Origin: CAVTND01 sp963735955
GTDB lineage: Bacteria; Pseudomonadota; Gammaproteobacteria; Burkholderiales; Burkholderiaceae_F
Assembly (NCBI GenBank): GCA_963735955.1
Contig: CAVTND010000026.1
Location: forward strand, 1 to 8,601
Reading direction: 5' to 3'
DNA length: 8,601 nucleotides
A program made the position numbers and the translations under genes. Numbering within the stretch: position 1 is the stretch's first letter; each line of letters begins with the position of its first letter. Of this stretch, positions 7,001 through 8,601 are shown piece after piece. The notes under the pieces are model-generated. The model had not been told where the DNA came from. It saw only the letters and a program-made list of their open reading frames with translations, and ran no database searches.

Positions 7001-7048
7001 TGTCGCGCGCGGGCCGGGCGGGGGTGGATCACGGCACGTCGCCTACCG

Positions 7049-7069
7049 CGTTCCCGGCCGGCGGGAACG
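7049..7069. other. GC-rich hairpin between regulator and Tc gene
   Basis: An 8-base perfect stem (CGTTCCCG / CGGGAACG) with a five-base loop lies in the 81-base gap between the regulator stop and the Tc gene start. No run of T follows on the minus strand, so it is not a classical intrinsic terminator. It could attenuate read-through or be a protein-binding dyad; the function is unknown. Confidence 0.45.
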
Positions 7070-7082
7070 GATCGGCGTGGTG

Positions 7083-7832
7083 TCAGAGCGAAGGAGAGGG
7101 CGACGGGGCGTCGGCGGTTCTCGGCAGGAAGCGGTAGCCACGGCCGGGAACCGTGGCGATGTATCGCGGCCGCTTCGAGTGATTCTGCAGCTTGACGCGC
7201 AGGTTGCGGATGTGGCGGTCGACGACGTTGCTCTCGGCCACGTAGTCGGCGCCCCAGAGGTGGTCCAGGATCTCGTCGCGGGTCAGCAGGCGGCCCGCGT
7301 TCGCCGCCAGCAGGTAGAGCAGGCTCTGCTCGAGCGACGTGAGGTGCAACTCGGTGTCACCGGCGCGCACGCGACGGTTCAGGATGTCGATTTCCAGGTC
7401 CCCGAGCCGAAGCACCGGGGTGAACACCACGGCGTCGCGGTAGGTCCGTCGCATGACCGCCAGGACGCGCGCGACGAACTCCTCCGGGGAGAACGGCACG
7501 GTGAGGATGTCGTCCACGCCCCGCTCGAAGGCCGCCAACTTGGCTTTGAGGTCACCGCGTCGCGTGAGGGCGATGACGGGGAGGCGCCCGCCCGCCTGCG
7601 TCGCATCTGCAAGACGTTCCAGGATGCTGCTACCCGCCGCGTCCATGTCGAGGACGACGAGATGGGGCTGCCAGTCGGCGAGTGCTGTTGCGGCTTCTTC
7701 AGCCGTTCGCGCCACGCTGATGCTGTATTGGCCGTGATGGAGCGCGAGCTTCACGACGTCGGCGAGCACGAGCTGGTCGATCACCAGTAGCGCGCGCGCC
7801 GGGCCGCGCAGTCGCTGGGTCTGCGACGTCAT
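7083..7832 (-). CDS. OmpR-family winged-helix response regulator with atypical receiver
   Basis: This 249-residue DNA-binding response regulator has a receiver domain at about residues 13-128 and an OmpR/PhoB-type winged helix at about 138-236 (LTSLEQSLLYLLAANAGRLL, VDRHIRNLRVKL, YIATVPGRGYRF). The phosphoacceptor aspartate is present (LVVLDMD, D62), as is the switch threonine (T90). The acidic pair is D19-Q20 instead of two acidic residues, and the usual lysine before PF is valine (V112-P-F). Family knowledge says this lysine contacts the phosphoryl group, so control by phosphorylation may be weak or absent. No sensor kinase is seen. The gene is intact and lies 81 bases upstream of the Tc gene on the same strand, with the small cyclase-like gene diverging. 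The ATG at 7832 has only a weak GGGG upstream. Confidence 0.88.
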   Translation of the reverse strand: MTSQTQRLRGPARALLVIDQLVLADVVKLALHHGQYSISVARTAEEAATALADWQPHLVVLDMDAAGSSILERLADATQAGGRLPVIALTRRGDLKAKLAAFERGVDDILTVPFSPEEFVARVLAVMRRTYRDAVVFTPVLRLGDLEIDILNRRVRAGDTELHLTSLEQSLLYLLAANAGRLLTRDEILDHLWGADYVAESNVVDRHIRNLRVKLQNHSKRPRYIATVPGRGYRFLPRTADAPSPSPSL

Positions 7833-7984
7833 GATGCCCCGAGTTCGCTGAGATGAACCGGCATCGCGTCTCTCGGTCGAGATGCTACCAGATTGCGACG
7901 CAGGCGCATACGACCGAGCGGTCCGCGTGCCACCGTCCGACTGCGTCGCCGGCTCGGCCTGCGACTAGCCGTGCGGCTTGGCCG

Positions 7985-8001
7985 TGACAAAACTTCATGA
8001 C
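7985..8001 (+). repeat. 17-base inverted repeat copy 1 (possible operator)
   Basis: TGACAAAACTTCATGAC lies about 100 bases upstream of the SnoaL-like gene. The reverse complement occurs at 6984-7000 with one mismatch (TGACGAAACTTCATGAC on the minus strand). With its flanks (7984-8003) it shows partial dyad symmetry, GTGnCA...TGnCAC. It is AT-rich against a GC-rich background. Confidence 0.45.
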
Positions 8002-8093
8002 ACGGCAGTGCCATCTTGCGACCCTGTCAAGAGCCCGATGGCGAGTGCGACGTGACCGTCGAGCACGGAAACCACCGGTCACTCGGCGTTCCC

Positions 8094-8099
8094 GGAGGT
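8094..8099 (+). promoter_or_regulatory. Shine-Dalgarno of the SnoaL-like gene
   Basis: GGAGGT sits three bases before the ATG at 8103. The spacing is short, but the match is strong enough to choose this start over the upstream in-frame ATG at 8016, whose extra residues do not look like the family. Confidence 0.6.
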
Positions 8100-8102
8100 G
8101 CG

Positions 8103-8519
8103 ATGTCGGCCTCAGCCCACGAAGCATTGGTGCGCCAGGCGATCGAGGTGATCTGGAATCGCGGCGATCTCGACGCGGCTGACGAGCTGTTCGCCCCCGG
8201 CTACGTGAACCACTATGGGCTGATCGCGGATCTCGTCCTCGGGCCCGAAGCGATCAAGATCAGCGCCGCCTTGTACCGCGTCGCCTTCCCCGGACTGCAC
8301 GTCAGTGTGGAGGAGATCAGCACGGTCGAAGACACGGTTGTGCTCCGATGGACTGCCAGAACTGGCCCCGACAGAATGGTTGGCGGCGTCGTTGCGTCCA
8401 AGCCGAAATCGCTCACAGGGATCACGCGCAGCCGCATCGCTGCTGGGAAGATCGTCGAGAGTTGGACCGAATGGGATCGAATCGGCGTGCTGCGTGAGCT
8501 GGGAGTTCCAACTGAGTGA
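8103..8519 (+). CDS. SnoaL-like / ester cyclase family protein
   Basis: This 138-residue cytoplasmic protein has the alpha+beta cone fold expected of SnoaL-like proteins (NTF2-like superfamily). Visible family features are WNRGDLDAADELF (residues 18-30) and YVNHYG with H37. AFPGLHVSVEEI (61-72), VEDTVVLRWTARTG (75-88), GKIVESWTEWD (115-125) and the closing LRELGV (130-135) follow. The usual GTHxG loop after the third strand is replaced by TGPDRMVGG. Characterised members cyclise polyketide esters, but most genomic members have unknown substrates, so I do not assign a reaction. It diverges from the regulator and is intact; no partner gene follows before the window ends. Confidence 0.82.
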   Translation: MSASAHEALVRQAIEVIWNRGDLDAADELFAPGYVNHYGLIADLVLGPEAIKISAALYRVAFPGLHVSVEEISTVEDTVVLRWTARTGPDRMVGGVVASKPKSLTGITRSRIAAGKIVESWTEWDRIGVLRELGVPTE

Positions 8520-8572
8520 GCCCAGCGGCGGCGGATTCACACGTCAGAACATGCTTCGCTTCGGACCCCATC

Positions 8573-8594
8573 GAGTGTGCCCAGGAGTGTGCCC
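8573..8594. repeat. 12-base tandem repeat at right edge
   Basis: GAGTGTGCCC occurs twice with a 12-base period (8573-8582 and 8585-8594) in the short stretch after the SnoaL-like gene. The window ends a few bases later, so it is unclear whether the array continues. Confidence 0.4.
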
Positions 8595-8601
8595 GCAGGG
8601 T

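Larger units (their letters stand above)
1..7001 (-). pseudogene. Fused TcB-TcC toxin complex protein (SpvB/TcdB/Rhs), frame-disrupted, 3' end outside window
   Basis: This is a BC component of an ABC (Tc) toxin. In the known family, TcB and TcC form a hollow shell that encloses a C-terminal toxic enzyme, and the TcB propeller docks on the TcA pore. Domains in order: a hydrophilic N-terminal linker, SpvB domain (LPKGGGAIRGIGEKF), propeller with DxDGxG loops, TcdB middle region (TKTWFHTGAY), TcB end (LHPNHTYEKVVFDPW), YD repeats, and Rhs core (RYRYTGKERDEETGF). The restored product is about 2,300 residues, but about 24-26 one-base frame changes are needed, mixing net insertions and deletions. 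No true nonsense codon remains in the restored conserved body. The ATG at 7001 opens the best N-terminal reading, although no clear Shine-Dalgarno precedes it; an ATG at 6988 is the alternative. The type 'pseudogene' records the broken frame. I suspect sequence errors rather than decay. Confidence 0.88.
7833..8102. promoter_or_regulatory. Divergent intergenic region
   Basis: This 270-base region separates the minus-strand regulator from the plus-strand SnoaL-like gene and should hold promoters for both. I see no convincing -35/-10 pair. It contains small dyads, GACCGAGCGGTC (7912-7923) and CTCGGTCGAG (7872-7881), which share an inverted 7-base core, and the 17-base repeat at 7985-8001. Short Arg-rich open frames inside it look non-coding. 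Confidence 0.45.

Noticed and set aside
1..7001. Programmed ribosomal frameshifting or stop-codon recoding as an explanation
   Set aside because: There are over twenty shifts of both signs with no common slippery heptamer, and the only TGA in the conserved body is explained by two flanking indels; the neighbouring genes use ordinary code and frames.
6254..7195. Open frame of 313 codons on the plus strand
   Set aside because: It runs antisense to the SpvB domain and into the regulator's 3' end; the composition is Ala/Arg/Val-rich with no recognisable family.
7829..8014. Small minus-strand open frame whose stop overlaps the regulator start (ATGA)
   Set aside because: The overlap looks like translational coupling, but the 61 residues are arginine-rich low-complexity sequence without a ribosome binding site; probably intergenic.
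8016..8102. Upstream in-frame ATG extending the SnoaL-like protein by 29 residues
   Set aside because: A strong GGAGGT precedes the ATG at 8103, and the extra residues do not resemble the family N-terminus.

Overview
The window is high-GC bacterial DNA, probably from an environmental bacterium. Proteobacteria-like homologies are plausible, but nothing here fixes the taxon. It holds three genes. About 82% of it (positions 1-7001, minus strand) is one very large gene for a Tc-toxin component in which the TcB part (SpvB N-terminal domain, FG-GAP/VCBS-like propeller, TcdB middle regions) is fused to the TcC part (YD/Rhs repeats and Rhs core). The gene runs off the left edge just where the Rhs core ends, so the variable C-terminal toxin domain lies outside the window.

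The Tc gene is not readable in one frame. Following conserved family motifs, I had to change frame about two dozen times, by a net one base each time, to recover a continuous product of about 2,300 residues. Along the restored path I found no real nonsense codon: the one apparent stop in the conserved body (TGA at 5917-5919) lies between two compensating shifts. Many indels, no true stops and intact motifs fit uncorrected sequencing or assembly indels better than an old pseudogene, but the sequence alone cannot settle it. Errors are patchy: 6258-2578 and 1310-1 are dense, while 2577-1310 and about 6823-6260 are clean.

Upstream of the Tc gene on the same strand (7083-7832) is an intact OmpR-type winged-helix response regulator whose receiver domain lacks the usual lysine and one acidic-pocket residue. 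An 81-base gap with a strong GC hairpin separates it from the first plausible Tc start. Divergent from the regulator, on the plus strand (8103-8519), is a small SnoaL-like (ester cyclase family) protein with a clear Shine-Dalgarno sequence.

The 270-base divergent intergenic region carries a 17-base sequence that recurs with one mismatch, in inverted orientation, at the 5' end of the Tc gene. Each copy points toward the gene downstream of it and the regulator lies between them, so a shared regulatory site is a reasonable but untested idea. No RNA genes, CRISPR arrays or insertion sequences were seen.
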